The notes below the pieces were generated by a model. That model had not been told where the DNA came from. It ran no database searches and worked only from the letters and a program-made list of their open reading frames with translations. Positions 45,180 through 56,879 of a stretch of 64,000 nucleotides of DNA are shown here, one piece after another (positions within the stretch are counted from its first letter, which is position 1; each line of letters opens with the position of its first letter). The DNA comes from Benincasa hispida (Eukaryota > Streptophyta > Magnoliopsida > Cucurbitales > Cucurbitaceae): contig NC_052350.1 of the NCBI RefSeq assembly GCF_009727055.1, positions 30,790,789-30,854,788 of the forward strand, written 5' to 3'. Position numbers and translations under genes: made by a program.

Positions 45180-45689
45180 GTTTATCATACTTTGTAACTA
45201 AATTTTTTTAATCTAAAAATTAGTTATATGTCTACGCATTTTAAAATTATATTTATATGAATGTTTAAATTACAAGTTGTGTCTTTAAATTTTCAAAATT
45301 GTATCTAGTAAATTCTGAAACGTTTAATTTCTTGTCTATCGTGTGTTTTAAAATATTTTAATCTATCTATGAACTTTTAGTTTTGTATTAGATAGATCTT
45401 ACCTAAAAAAAAATCAGTATTTTTGAGATATTTTATATATAAACTTTCAGTATATTTGTCGATAATATAATTTTTATTGGAGGAAAAATGCAATTTATTA
45501 AAGCTCAAACAAGAGCAAGAGAAACATGGCGATCAGCGAAATAAGAAAGCCAAAGGGAAAGATCAGCTTGCCACACACAATGGAAATTATTACAAAGAGC
45601 ATAAGAAGGAAGAGAGAGCGTCCTTAGTTTGTCAAATTTAAGAAACTATAGTTTCTTTCCGTTTCGTTTTTATTTGATATTTATATTTA

Positions 45690-45900
45690 ATATTTCAATT
45701 TTGGAAAATTATTTTAAAGGATAAAACTGTTGAAAATATTTACAAGATATAACAAAATTTTAAAATTATCAAGGATAGATATTGATAGACACTAATTGGC
45801 ATTTATCAGTGTTTATCAACAACATCCATCATTGATAGTTCTATAATTTTGTTATATCTTGTAAATATTTCAATTTATTTTTCTATATTTAAAAACAACC
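45690..45900. mobile_element. Palindromic MITE-like repeat
   Basis: Outer parts 'atttacaagatataacaaaatt' and 'ttgttatatcttgtaaatatt' are inverted repeats of each other. The centre has 'gatagacactaattggcatttatcagtgtttatc'. The two flanks form a clear inverted terminal structure. Confidence 0.65.
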
Positions 45901-46839
45901 CTTCAATTTTACTATTCAGTTTTGATAATTACTTCATTGGTTTTGAGATGCTTATGAAATGATTGATCGCTTTTCAAATTTTAGGTTCAAAAACACAAAC
46001 TTGCTAATTCTTTTTTCTATTAAAAAGTAAATCGAGAAATTTCTATTATCCATATCAAAGGATTAAGAAATTATTATTTTAAAGCTTTCCTACATTTGTA
46101 CATTTTTTAGAAAATTGCTATATTCATAAATCGTAAGTTCTAATTTGTCATCCTTGCAATGATTAAAAAGAGTTCAACTTAAATAATTATAATTAATTAT
46201 TTTCATTCTTTTAAAATGATTAACATACATTAACATTAAAATGGAGGGTTGCTCTAAAAACAAGCCCTTTTTTCAAATTAAAAATTTGTATAAACTTATC
46301 TGAATTAAAGATTTGTCTTCATCTATAAAGTATTAAAGTTTTATCATTTAATCTCTAGATTTTTTCCTTGGGGGAGGGGTGGCTCTAAAAACTAGCCTTT
46401 TTGTTTTTAAGTACCAACAAATCTTTTGTGATTCTCCAAGATTCCAAAGAAGATTTATGTGTCCCCAAAATTTAAGCTTATTCACCAACCATATTTTAAT
46501 AGTTTTTCACTTTTTAAAAATAATTTAAAATTTTTGAAATTTTATTTTATATTTTGAGTTTTTTAAGTTAGTTGATTTTGGCAATTGAATTTTCAAATGT
46601 TTATTTTTCTTGCTTAAGCATTGAAAATTTTCTTATAGAATTCAAACTTTTAAAACATAAACTTTTTTGTTCTAGGTGTTAGATAGACATCAACCGTTGA
46701 GAAATAGATAGTATAATTTTTAGTTTAGGTATATTTTAGAATCACATACGTTAGTTGATATAAATAAAAATCATAATCGTTATTTTTTTAAAAAAAAAAT
46801 ATATATGGTTAAAAATAAGAGTCAGTTGCAAATATAAAC

Positions 46840-47070
46840 ATTAGATTCAAAGTATTAGCAGATATAACATAATGTAAATAAAAAATTACAAATATGACCA
46901 AATTTAAATAGTCTATCAGTGATAGACCATATTATTGGTATGAGTCTATCAATGATAGATCATATCACTGGTAAGAGTCTATCAACGATAGAAGTCTATC
47001 GCTGATAGACTTGGAGTCTATTAGCGTAGTTGGCTATATTTGTAATTTTTTTTAAATGATGTTATACAAT
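46840..47070. mobile_element. Palindromic MITE-like repeat
   Basis: Several TCTATCAnTGATAGA palindromes in series at 46915-47035, bounded by 'acaaatatgacca' and 'ctatatttgtaat'. Confidence 0.65.
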
Positions 47071-47189
47071 TGGTTATTATTCCTAAAAATTCTACCAATT
47101 GCAATTACCCTAAAATAAACCATTTGAAATTTGAAGTACCAAATATTTGAAAACTTGGGATAAAACTTTGGTTGTTTTCAAATATAGAA

Positions 47190-47370
47190 CAATGAACTAA
47201 AATTTATAAATATAACAAAATTTCACTATCTATTTACGGATAAACTACGATAGACCATGATAGACTACTATCTGATAGACATAGATAGTAGACTATCGTA
47301 GATAGACTATGATATTTTTCTATTATCTGTAAATATTTTCATAATTTTGTCATTTATAATAATTTCTCAA
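47190..47370. mobile_element. Palindromic MITE-like repeat
   Basis: The centre has 'gatagactactatctgatagac' and 'gtagactatcgtagatagac'. The outer parts are 'aaatataacaaaattt' and 'aaatattttcataattttg'. Confidence 0.65.
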
Positions 47371-48449
47371 AAACCTTTTTACTAAAATAATTTTTAAAAT
47401 TTTTTCCCCAACTTAAATGATAAATTAAAAATATTTTTAAAAAACAATAAATAAGCAAGAAATAAATTTTGCAAATCCCTTTAAAGTCAATAATCAAATT
47501 ATGTCATTTTTATTATAAAAAAAATAATGCTTTTTTCTCTTTCTTCCTTAACTCGGAGAACTATTAACATCTAATTATTTAAACTATATAACTCACTAAT
47601 ATTATTTTTACTACATGAAGGAGAGAATCAAATCTCTAACTTCAAAATTTATACAACATACTTTACGTCATTTGAACTATATTTAATTTAACATTATTTA
47701 TCGAAATGAATCCTAACATTCATAAAAGAAATATAGGACGTTTATATTGCCAACTACTCTACAACTCTTTAATTTGATTTCTACCATATAGAGAGAAAGA
47801 ATTGAACTTCTGAATTTAGAATTTATACAACATACTTTAGGTCAGTTGAACTACGTTTAATTTAACTCAAAATGAATCCAACATTCATAAAAGAAACGGG
47901 GACCTTTATATTGCCAACTACTCTACAACCATGTCCTTCACCTCAATTAACTTTTGGCAGGAAAAACAGTTGAACTAACCCTTATTACCACATCCTTCCA
48001 TACTTTTCCAAACAAAAAATGTATGAAAAATTAGTAACTGAATTTTCATGCTCATAAATTTCCCCACCAAAATAGTGATATTAATAATAACAATAAGCAA
48101 GAGGTTTGAAAAGGTCATTGACCTTTCAACTGCTACTTAGAATCATGCAAATTTAATTATTTATTTTGTTTTGTTTAGGTATGGTTCAACATAGCCTTTT
48201 TGACAGTACCAAAACACCACTTTCAACTCAAGATTTTCATGCTACAAAGTAAAATATAAAGTGTTTTGAGAAAAAGTCTTAAAACATCTAAAAGTGCTCC
48301 CACTGCTTCGAACATGAATTGCTTTGAAAGTAGTTTGAAAAGTATACCACCTAGTATTAAAGTTATTTGTTATTAATATTTTATTTTTTTTAAAAAAATA
48401 CTCATTTATTTATTTATTTTTGCTAAATAGAGAAATTATTTTAGATGAC

Positions 48450-48665
48450 AAAATTACTAAAAATATTTACAAATAATAGCAAAATATTACAATTTATCTG
48501 TGATAGACCACGATACACAACGATAAACTACCATATGTGTCTATCTGTGTCATGATAGACATATATAGTAGTCTATCATTGTCTATCGCAGTCTATCACA
48601 GATAGACTGTGATATTTTGCTATTACTTATATATATTTTGGTTCATTTTCTTATATTTGAAAATA
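48450..48665. mobile_element. Palindromic MITE-like repeat
   Basis: Left 'atttacaaataatagcaaaatatta', right 'taatagcaaaatatcacagtc' read on the other strand, with a centre of 'gatagacatatatagtagtctatc' palindromes. It is the best preserved of the five full copies seen. Confidence 0.7.
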
Positions 48666-49794
48666 GCTCTCGCAATTTAGGGTCTCTTTGGAACATATCT
48701 TCTAATTTAAACACTTTTGAAAATAAAAATATTATTATATCTTATAATTTTTCAATTTTCAATGATTTTTTCTTTCCATTATATTTCAAAAGTAGTTGTA
48801 TCCTTTATTATTAATCTTTTTTTAACACATATATTAGTTATTTTTCTGTTGAAAATCATTTTTTGGCCATCAATTTATCAAGTGCTTCTTCAAAAAAGTT
48901 TTTAAATGAATCTACTTTGTTCACTTATTTTTGTTATTAAGGACTTGTTAGATAACTATTTAGTTTTTAGTTTTTGTTTTTTAAAATTAAGCCTATTTCA
49001 TCCAATTTTTTAGAATGATTTACATCTTTATTAAGTACAATGGTTGAATTTTTAACTAAATTCCAAAAACAAAAACAACTTTTGAAAACTGTTTTTTTAG
49101 TTCTCAAAATTTTGACCTGATTTTTTTAAACCATTGGTGAAAAGTAGATAACAAAGGAAGAAATTTGGAGGTTAAAGTAATGTCCATGGACTTAATTTTC
49201 AAAAACAAAAAACAAAAAATAAAAAATAAAATGGTTACCAAATAGACCTAAGTTTTTTAATACATAGACCACTTTTGACCATGAAAACCACTCAATATGC
49301 CCTCTAAATACACTTTAACCTTTTTTTTAAAAAAAAAATTTTAAAGGTCCTTATAGAAAAAATAATTTAATTTAAAATTTTTTTTTTCCTAAATCCCTCC
49401 AAAGACACAATTAAATGTTTTCTATAAAAAACACTTGTTTGTAAAATTTTCAAAACCATTTTTAACAAATGTAGAAAACCTACTCTTAATGAATAATAGT
49501 GGTTCACCATTTCTAAAGTTATACTAATGTTACCCTTAATTTAGAAGCCTATGCTTTGTGGGCATGACTTTGAAGGTTGAAAGAGAAATTTATTTGTTCT
49601 ACTTTTAAGTTTTAAACATATTATTTTTAAGGTGATTTCATTAACTACATGTCCTATAGGATTTCAGCTAGTTTCTCTTTTTTTCCTTAACCTAAAAAAC
49701 ATACCATACCCTATACTAAAGGCAATTCATTAGGTCCATAATGCCCCATGGACTAGATATCACATGATCCTTGAATGTTTGAAATCCTTTTGGA

Positions 49795-50095
49795 GGCTTT
49801 TAGGGTAGGGAGTTGGTTATTATAATCCTATGTTATTATAGTTGAGTTATAATAGTTTGTGTTTGAGATGTAGATTATTTTAGTTTTGGTTATAAGAGTA
49901 TGTGTTTGAGGTGATTTCAAGAAAGAAATAGTAAATATTATAGTAAAGAATAAAAAAAATTATGAATGTAAAATAGTAAATTGTTATAGTCTTTGAAATA
50001 ATGTTGACTATAGTTAATTGTTGACTACAAAATAGTATTTACTATAGCAGTAGGTGATTATTATAGCCTTAGAATAGTCTTTGTCCACAACGTCC
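49795..50095. mobile_element. Possible degenerate MITE rich in TTATAATAG
   Basis: 'ttattataatcc', 'gttataatagtttg' and 'ggtgattattatagcc' recur on both strands between G-rich and C-rich ends, as in PIF/Harbinger-like MITEs. No clean terminal repeat or duplication is visible. Confidence 0.3.
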
Positions 50096-51141
50096 CCTTT
50101 GTTGTTATGAAAAAGTATCTTCTCTCTGTAAGAAAATTATAGTTGGATTCAATTTGGAGATACAAATTTTGGATAGTCCTTAAACTTGTAGTGCTTTTTT
50201 TGTCCATAATTTTTCATTATATAAAAAAATTACTTTCGAAGTCTTTCTGATTTAGAGTTAGAAAGAAATGATTGCTTGTTTGTGAGGACTTTTCTTAATT
50301 AGTCATTTATCTTAATGAAAATTTCTTTAATTTTTTTATTGAACTAAAAAAGATGTATGATGTATTTGACAAGAGATGTATGATCTATTTGACATATCTA
50401 TTGTATTTGCATGATTAATCGCTACAATCTTGCATAATCCGTCATTGTTGTAGGTTCGATTGCCTGAGTGTCATCAATTGTTTTGTGAATGAGATCAGTT
50501 TATTTGCTATTCAAAGATATTTACATTGTGACTTAGGCTATGGTTCTTATTTATCTCGGTTTTCCCTTTCACACTTAATCAAAGTATTTTAAATATACAT
50601 GGAATGGAACATTACGATGCCCAATTTTGATGATTGCTTAGTTTAATTGGACATAGATCGTAATTAGTAACTTTAGGGACACTTGGTTCAATTTTTGTTC
50701 CTATGATCAGATAGAAATTGGTTGACTCCTTTTATCTATGAATTAGACATTTTTATTGAGGTGTTGGTTAGTTGTTTTATTTATCTGACAAAATGTTCTA
50801 CGAAATGTCGAGCATCTTGTCTGTGGTGAAGTTGTTCCATTTTGAATATTTTTTTTAGACTTGTTATATATTTTCTATAATGTTTCCTTTGCTGTCGTTC
50901 CTACAATTTCTTCTTTCTATCGAATCTTTCCTGAACATGGTCCTGGAAATATTTGGTGGCTTGGCTCTTCGTTAGGTCAATTGAAAAAATGAAGGTTACT
51001 ACGGACCATATATTGTTAAGAATAATGTTACAACATTCCTCATATCAATAAATATAACAACCAATCGAATAATAAAGACACTAAAGTTTGATAACCCAGG
51101 TAGGTGAAATAGCATCTATATCTGGGGACAGTCTGCCTAAG

Positions 51142-51560
51142 CACTACAACAAAACGGGTTTTCATGACTTTAAAAAATGTCATTACCTCTTTTCATGACT
51201 CTTTTTTTAGTCTTTGAGTCCATCATCAAACATGAAAAATAGGTCATAATTGGTTGTTTCATGACTTTTAAATTCAATCAATATTAATTATTTAGTGAGA
51301 TTAATTACTTATCATGGTAACATTTTCTATGACAATTTATTATTATCGATAAATGACTCGAAAATAGACTTTTTCTTTCAATTAGACATATACATTGATA
51401 GTGAAAATCTATCAAGAATTACATACATTGGCATATATTTATAGTCATTGAAGATTTATTAATGACAGTGTTTCGATGTCAAAAGGATACATTTCATGAC
51501 ATATGTGAAATGTCAAAAAAGTGCTTATATGATGGATAATTATTTGTTTCATCCATATCA
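51142..51560 (+). mobile_element. CACTA-type transposon left end
   Basis: It starts CACTACAACAAAACGGG, the En/Spm CACTA terminus. The following bases repeat 'tttcatgac' and its inverse several times, as expected for subterminal repeats. No matching right end was found in the window, so its length is unknown. Confidence 0.6.
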
Positions 51561-51884
51561 TTACACCTCTGTTTCCTCCCATTTTGACCAGATATATATA
51601 CAAACATAAATATGAACTTTCATATATAATAAGATTTGGTATCGTTTATACAAAGAAACTATATACAAGGAAACTAGTAACTAAACTTTAGTAAGTTATT
51701 TACAAACAAACTAAATATAATAAATGTTGCCAAAAAAGTTTAGCATTATCCCAACAAAAAAAAACTTTTTAGGCAATTTCTTCACTTCAATAGATTTGCA
51801 CAAGACCTATTAAAAAACAACATTCATTTTAGAATTCAACCCAATACATCAATGTCAACAATAATAATTATAGCCAACAAGAAT

Positions 51885-51935
51885 GTAGTTCAACTGGCAT
51901 AGTACTCGTACTTCTACACTTTATTTACAATACCT
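51885..51935 (+). mobile_element. Truncated tRNA-like (SINE) fragment
   Basis: TGTAGTTCAACTGGCATAGTACTCGTAC resembles the A-box half of a plant tRNA-derived SINE. No B box follows, so it is partial or coincidental. Confidence 0.3.
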
Positions 51936-52922
51936 AGATAAATAAAACCAAAAAGACACAGTTCCAGACAAATATCAATATACATGATACATATTAATAT
52001 CACATATCTTATTGAGAAAATTCTAAGTTCTATGTCCATCTTTAGGAACCCTTACCTCAAAAATTTCCCCCAAATGATATCCAAATAGAAACTCCTTTTC
52101 GACCTGAGCAAGCAACGAATCAAACCATAACCTCAAATTTATAATTCAAACATTATAGTAAAACAAATTTAAGCCAACATCTTAGTGGGTACCCAAGATA
52201 AACCATGAAAGCCAAAAAATAAATAAATAAAAGACCATTAATTAAAATTCTTACCCAGAATATCTAATAATCCGACGAAGAATGACGGCCCATGGCATTA
52301 GCGACAGCGACAGTCAGATACCAACAACCGACAGCGAAGGGCGGCTGACGGCAGAACGGTGGCTGGTTTGCAGAGATGGATTATAGAAAGAGGGAGAGAC
52401 CCTTTTCAATTCTTCATTATAACACTCAGATTACTACCAATTGACATATAACCCTCTAAAGCCATTAAAGAAGAGCTATAATGCTGATAAATGAAATAAA
52501 ATGTCTAAATAAAGAAAACACACTACAGATTTTTCAATTTAATTAGGATGTAACAAGCCCACATAAAGGACAAACATATCCCATGCAGTCAGGTAAATAT
52601 CAATGGCAACAGGCTCATACTAACATGTGTTATCTTCTTCTTTTAACTGGATAACTAACATGTTCTAAAGAGGCAAACAAATTCAGTCATAATGGAAATG
52701 AAGAAAGCAAATCTAATGCATAACAAAATTTTCTTCCTTTCGGAGCATCCTATAAATAATTTTGTAATTGGTGACTTTTTGCATATTAATGCCAATTGGA
52801 AACCCTTTTTCTAACCCTTGGCTTTTTATGTAATCTCCCATCTTTTAAATATGCCTTTCTATCTAATATAATTCTTAATGGCTTATCAAAGGATAAAGAA
52901 TAGATATGAGAATGTATTTTAA

Positions 52923-53130
52923 GGGGGTGTTTGGCCCCCTAAGTTGGGTTGCGTTGGGTGGGTAAAATAAACCCACCCACCGTTTGGTTCACCAATTATT
53001 AATGAGGTTTATTATTTCGTTATTCGGGTTAACTCATATTTCTCATCTCGTTATACACATCAACTCTCCCAATTACTCTCCTCTTATAATAATTACCAAC
53101 TCAACTCAATTCTACACGTCAAACGCCCTC
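52923..53130. mobile_element. PIF/Harbinger-like MITE with TAA duplication
   Basis: A 208-bp element with ends GGGGGTGTTTGGC and (other strand) GAGGGCGTTTGAC; the inverted similarity extends about 35 bp. It is flanked by TAA at 52920-52922 and 53131-53133, the 3-bp target duplication of this superfamily. The interior has a hairpin GGTGGGTAAAATAAACCCACC. Confidence 0.8.
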
Positions 53131-53133
53131 TAA

Positions 53134-54900
53134 ATGATTAAGAAAGTTGAGTCTTGCATCCTATGAAGGCAATAGATAAAAGGATAGTATATTCACTTGA
53201 CATTTGTTCTCACAATGCAAAATATGATGAGGTTCCTAATCCACAAATATCTTATCAAAATTCTTAAAATCCAATTTTTCACGTTGGTTGGCACTGGACA
53301 TATAAAATATGAAAAACTTCCAAAGTGACGACGGAGTTTGAAATACTAATCATTTTTAAACCGCAATGTTAATATTGACCCATCTAAAAACATCTGTGGG
53401 ATGCATGATCATATAGGGAGATACCAAGTTATGCAAACTTCTCAACACAGTTTGCTTGGTTACACTCTAGACCTTGAAGATTATATTCGTTACAACGCAC
53501 TAACCAAGAATACTATTGTCTCTTGTCCTTTTCCATGATGATCTCCATCACCCATAGATAAAAAGACTAATTGAAATCAAATACATTGAGAAAAATACAT
53601 AAACATAAATAATATACCTTATGGATTTACAAATAAAAACAACTAAACAAATTTATCAAATCTACCAATTCAACTCAACCATGTAAAGAAACTCGTTGAC
53701 AAAAACAAATTCAATAAAAGTCATAAATAAAATAAATCATTGACCCAAATAATTAAAGTTATCAAAACAAAACGATGAGAAAAGATTTATAGCAACCAAA
53801 TACACTGGACAATGCATAAACATAAACATTAGAATTTATAAACTTGCAAACACAAATAACTAAACAAATTTATATAACTCAAGCAACAAAACTCGAATTG
53901 GGGAGAAATCTACACAATAAAATACTTTCCTTCTAAAGAGAAATAACTTTTAAGATAGGAATTCGGGAGAATCTACACATTAAAATTTCAGTTAAAGCTA
54001 AATTAAACAAACTTCAAATCATACATACTAAAAGTCTAAATTTAAGCTTGGTTTTCAAAGTCTATATTATGTTTGTTCCCCCTTTGCTGTTATCCATTTG
54101 GATATAGGTAATACTTACCAAACTCTAAATAAGATTTTTAAGGACTTCGAGAACTTAATAATTTGTTATCCATCTTTATGTGAGAATAAAATATGGATTA
54201 CAATTTTTATTCTTTTAATTTTTAAAGTTCTTCTTTCTCTCTTTCTTTCTCTCTTTCTTTCTTTCTTTTTTTTTTTTTGGTAACGAACAACAATAAACCT
54301 ACTACATTTCTTGCATAAATATAGTTAAATAAAATGACAAATCAAAAAGAGAAATCAAAACTTTTGATTCCTATTTTTTTTTTCATGAATTTCATCATCT
54401 TCATCGTGTTTTTCTTATTCTTCCTATTGTTGCTCTGTATTTTTACTTTGTCATTGAATTTTTAATTGAATCTCCCTCTTTAACAATCAATGAAATGTCA
54501 CCACATCTCCTCAACAATTTCGCTTTCACTAGTTCTTGCCATAAAATGTTCTAGGAAAAGAATCTTCATTTAGTGGTTTTTTGTTATGTGTTACAATAAT
54601 TCAACTAGAAACATATTTTTCCAAATATTATTAACACTCATTTGATAAGTGAATTCAATTAGATAAAATATATTTTACAAATTTCTATGTATAAAATTGC
54701 ACTTATTGTAGATAAAATACTATTATTTATAAAATTAGCAACCCTACAACATACTTTAACAGTCATCGGACTTATAATAGTCGAAAATGGTTGTCGAAGT
54801 TGATTATCAAAGATGATTTTCTCTGAAGTTTGTAGTTAGAGATGGTTGTCGAAGCCTGAAGTTGGTCGTATGAAGGTGGTATTGGAGTTAGAAAAAGGTG
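53134..54900. other. Spacer without recognised gene
   Basis: AT-rich sequence with no credible ORF. A polypyrimidine (CTTT)n/T run is at 54225-54280. The short ORF at 54098-54283 ends in that run and is rejected. Confidence 0.5.
54225..54280. repeat. (CTTT)n / poly-T tract
   Basis: Pyrimidine-only run of tetranucleotide units ending in a T homopolymer. Confidence 0.9.
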
Positions 54901-54904
54901 GTAT

Positions 54905-56856
54905 TGGTATTGGAGTTGGCAGCCGGGAACTCAATCCACAAGATGCAATTCACTCCTTTCCCGAAGGCAGGATAAAGTAGAGAGATTGCTCCTTAAGAGC
55001 TGATCCTGGGGCTTGAACATAGTGGCCACAACTTCTCTTTGGAAGAGCAAACTCGGTCGTAGTAGGACTATGACTTATGTTCATTAGAGGGATCAGTGGT
55101 ACTTAAGGAGACAGATGTCACTACAGAGGCATAACGGTTATTAGCCCAGTTGTACTTACGAGCGATTTGTGAAGGGTTGTTGCACTGCTGATTGTTAAGA
55201 TGGACACACAATATATCTATGGTAAGAAAGAGTTCAGTTGTCGGTCTTTAATGGAGTGCCTGGCAGTTAACAAATGGTGGATCCCGTGACTGAAGCTACA
55301 GGTCCTTGGGGTCCCCTTGGTAGCTCAATGGATTCAGTTGAGGATCAGTTGTTGGTGTTGATTTGAATGTTCAAATTGACAAGAGGTATTTTGATTATAT
55401 ATGATATAATCGGTATAATATAGAGATACATCTAGTGGAGGATTGATGTAAATGAGATTTACATTAAGTACCATGGAATAGAAAAAGAACTATAGTTTAT
55501 ATGTTTCATGAGATGAAATATTAAAACTATAGGTTATAAATATAGTATGATAAGTTGGTTATCATTTATATTTATAATAATATTAATTATTGATAATTAA
55601 TTCTTTTTCTTTAATAACGAAGTGAGTGGGTGGTTATTGAATTCATGGTAACCGTGAGTTTAAAAGAAAAATGGTTTTCTTAATTTTAGTATGATTTACA
55701 AACGTTGAAGTTTTTCATAAAAAGTTTTGAGTTTATCTCTCGCGCAAAAGAAACTCACGTAGTCATCAAGTAAATACAAATTTACTAAACGACGAGTGGA
55801 CGAGCTAAACGATCGTGCAGTATTTACCAAACGATCGCATAGTTTTGCTAGACGATCGCTTGTCCAAGATAAATGATCGTGTAGAGTCTATAGGCGACAG
55901 ATCGAGCTAAGCCATGAGTTAAACGATCACATAGCTTTTGCTAGACGATCGCATAGCTTTAGCTAAACGATTGGGCATCGACCTATACGATAGGTCTCCG
56001 CCATCTCCACTTGCCCAGTCGTGTATGCGATTGGTGTTTCCTCTTTGTCTGCCTAATACCAAGTCCGAACAGAGCCCACCCTCTAGATTCTCAGACTGAG
56101 AATACCAAGGTAAGCCTTGTTGGTGGTGTCTTACTCAACTCGACACCGTCGAGGTTTTCTGGAGGCCATTCGTGCTGTTGCTGAGGAGTTCGTGGCCGAG
56201 GCGATCATTGAGGACGAGTGTGAAGAGTTTGTGTTGTGTTGCGATCGTGCATTCGAGGTTACTGTTGTTCAAGCGTTCGTGAGCAAGGATTTGTCATTCA
56301 TGCTGTAATTTCTGTATGGATTGCATAACCGTTTATGTTTGTATTCGACTGTAAATGTAATGTTCATTCATGATTGTGATTTGGAATAATCTTTCTTCTG
56401 CTGCTCATGGAAATCTCGAATCCGATTTCCTTCACAAGCATGAGCTGAAACTCATGCAACACTCTTCCTTGCATGATGATCTGTAATATATGAAGAGATT
56501 GGAGTGAATTTGGGGCATGCAATCAAGAGAATTTTAGTTGAAAATTCGTGGTGAAGAAAGTGTTCTTCAGTAAGATCGTTGTTGTGAGCAATTCTCTATA
56601 ATCTCTTGATACAAGCTTGTTTTGAGTCCCACAACTCAATCTAGAGCACCAAGAGAATAGTGGGGAAGATCTTTAAATGGTTTGCAACGAGATTCGGAAA
56701 AGATTGTAGCTGAAGATCGAGCTTTGAAGAAGTTCTACAAAGGTATGACATGAAACTCACTTGTTTCTGCTAGAGCATGCTTTATATTTTGCTAAAATTA
56801 ATGAATTAGAGTGCTTAATGTTCCTTGTTGCTTCCGTTGTTGCTAATACAATCCTA
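54905..56856 (+). mobile_element. Copia LTR (copy C), 5'-truncated
   Basis: It corresponds to the LTR at 33034-35013 from about its position 600 on ('ggaactcaatccacaagatg', 'cattagagggatcagtgg', 'aatatatctatggtaag'). It ends 'cttccgttgttgctaatacaatcctaca'. The primer site after it is reduced to TTGG, then leader sequence begins at 56880. An ORF at 56117-56308 lies within the LTR and has no known domain. Confidence 0.65.
55785..55985. repeat. CGATCG minisatellite in LTR copy C
   Basis: About eight to ten imperfect units of 20-25 bp around AAACGATCGCATAG / TAGACGATCGC. The core CGATCG is palindromic. The other Copia LTRs in the window do not carry it. Confidence 0.8.
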
Positions 56857-56879
56857 CATTGGAGTTGTTTCTTGTTGTT

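Larger units (their letters stand above)
45185..51141. other. AT-rich spacer with MITE-like repeats, no gene seen
   Basis: Roughly 6 kb of AT-rich DNA without a credible coding frame. Apart from the palindromic repeats listed separately it holds homopolymer runs and two related stretches near 47600-47730 and 47780-47930, which share 'acttcaaaatttatacaaca'-like and 'cctttatattgccaactact' blocks. Confidence 0.55.

Noticed and set aside
50440..50480. Possible pol III B box (GGTTCGATTGCC)
   Set aside because: No A box at the right distance, no A tail and no flanking duplication; too weak for a SINE or tRNA.
52265..52400. GC-rich patch with CGACAG/CGGC motifs, possibly a coding exon on the minus strand
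   Set aside because: No frame longer than a few dozen codons and no splice-consistent extension could be found. It may be a CACTA interior segment.
56117..56308. 63-codon ORF with acidic composition
   Set aside because: It sits inside Copia LTR copy C between the minisatellite and the LTR end; no domain is evident.
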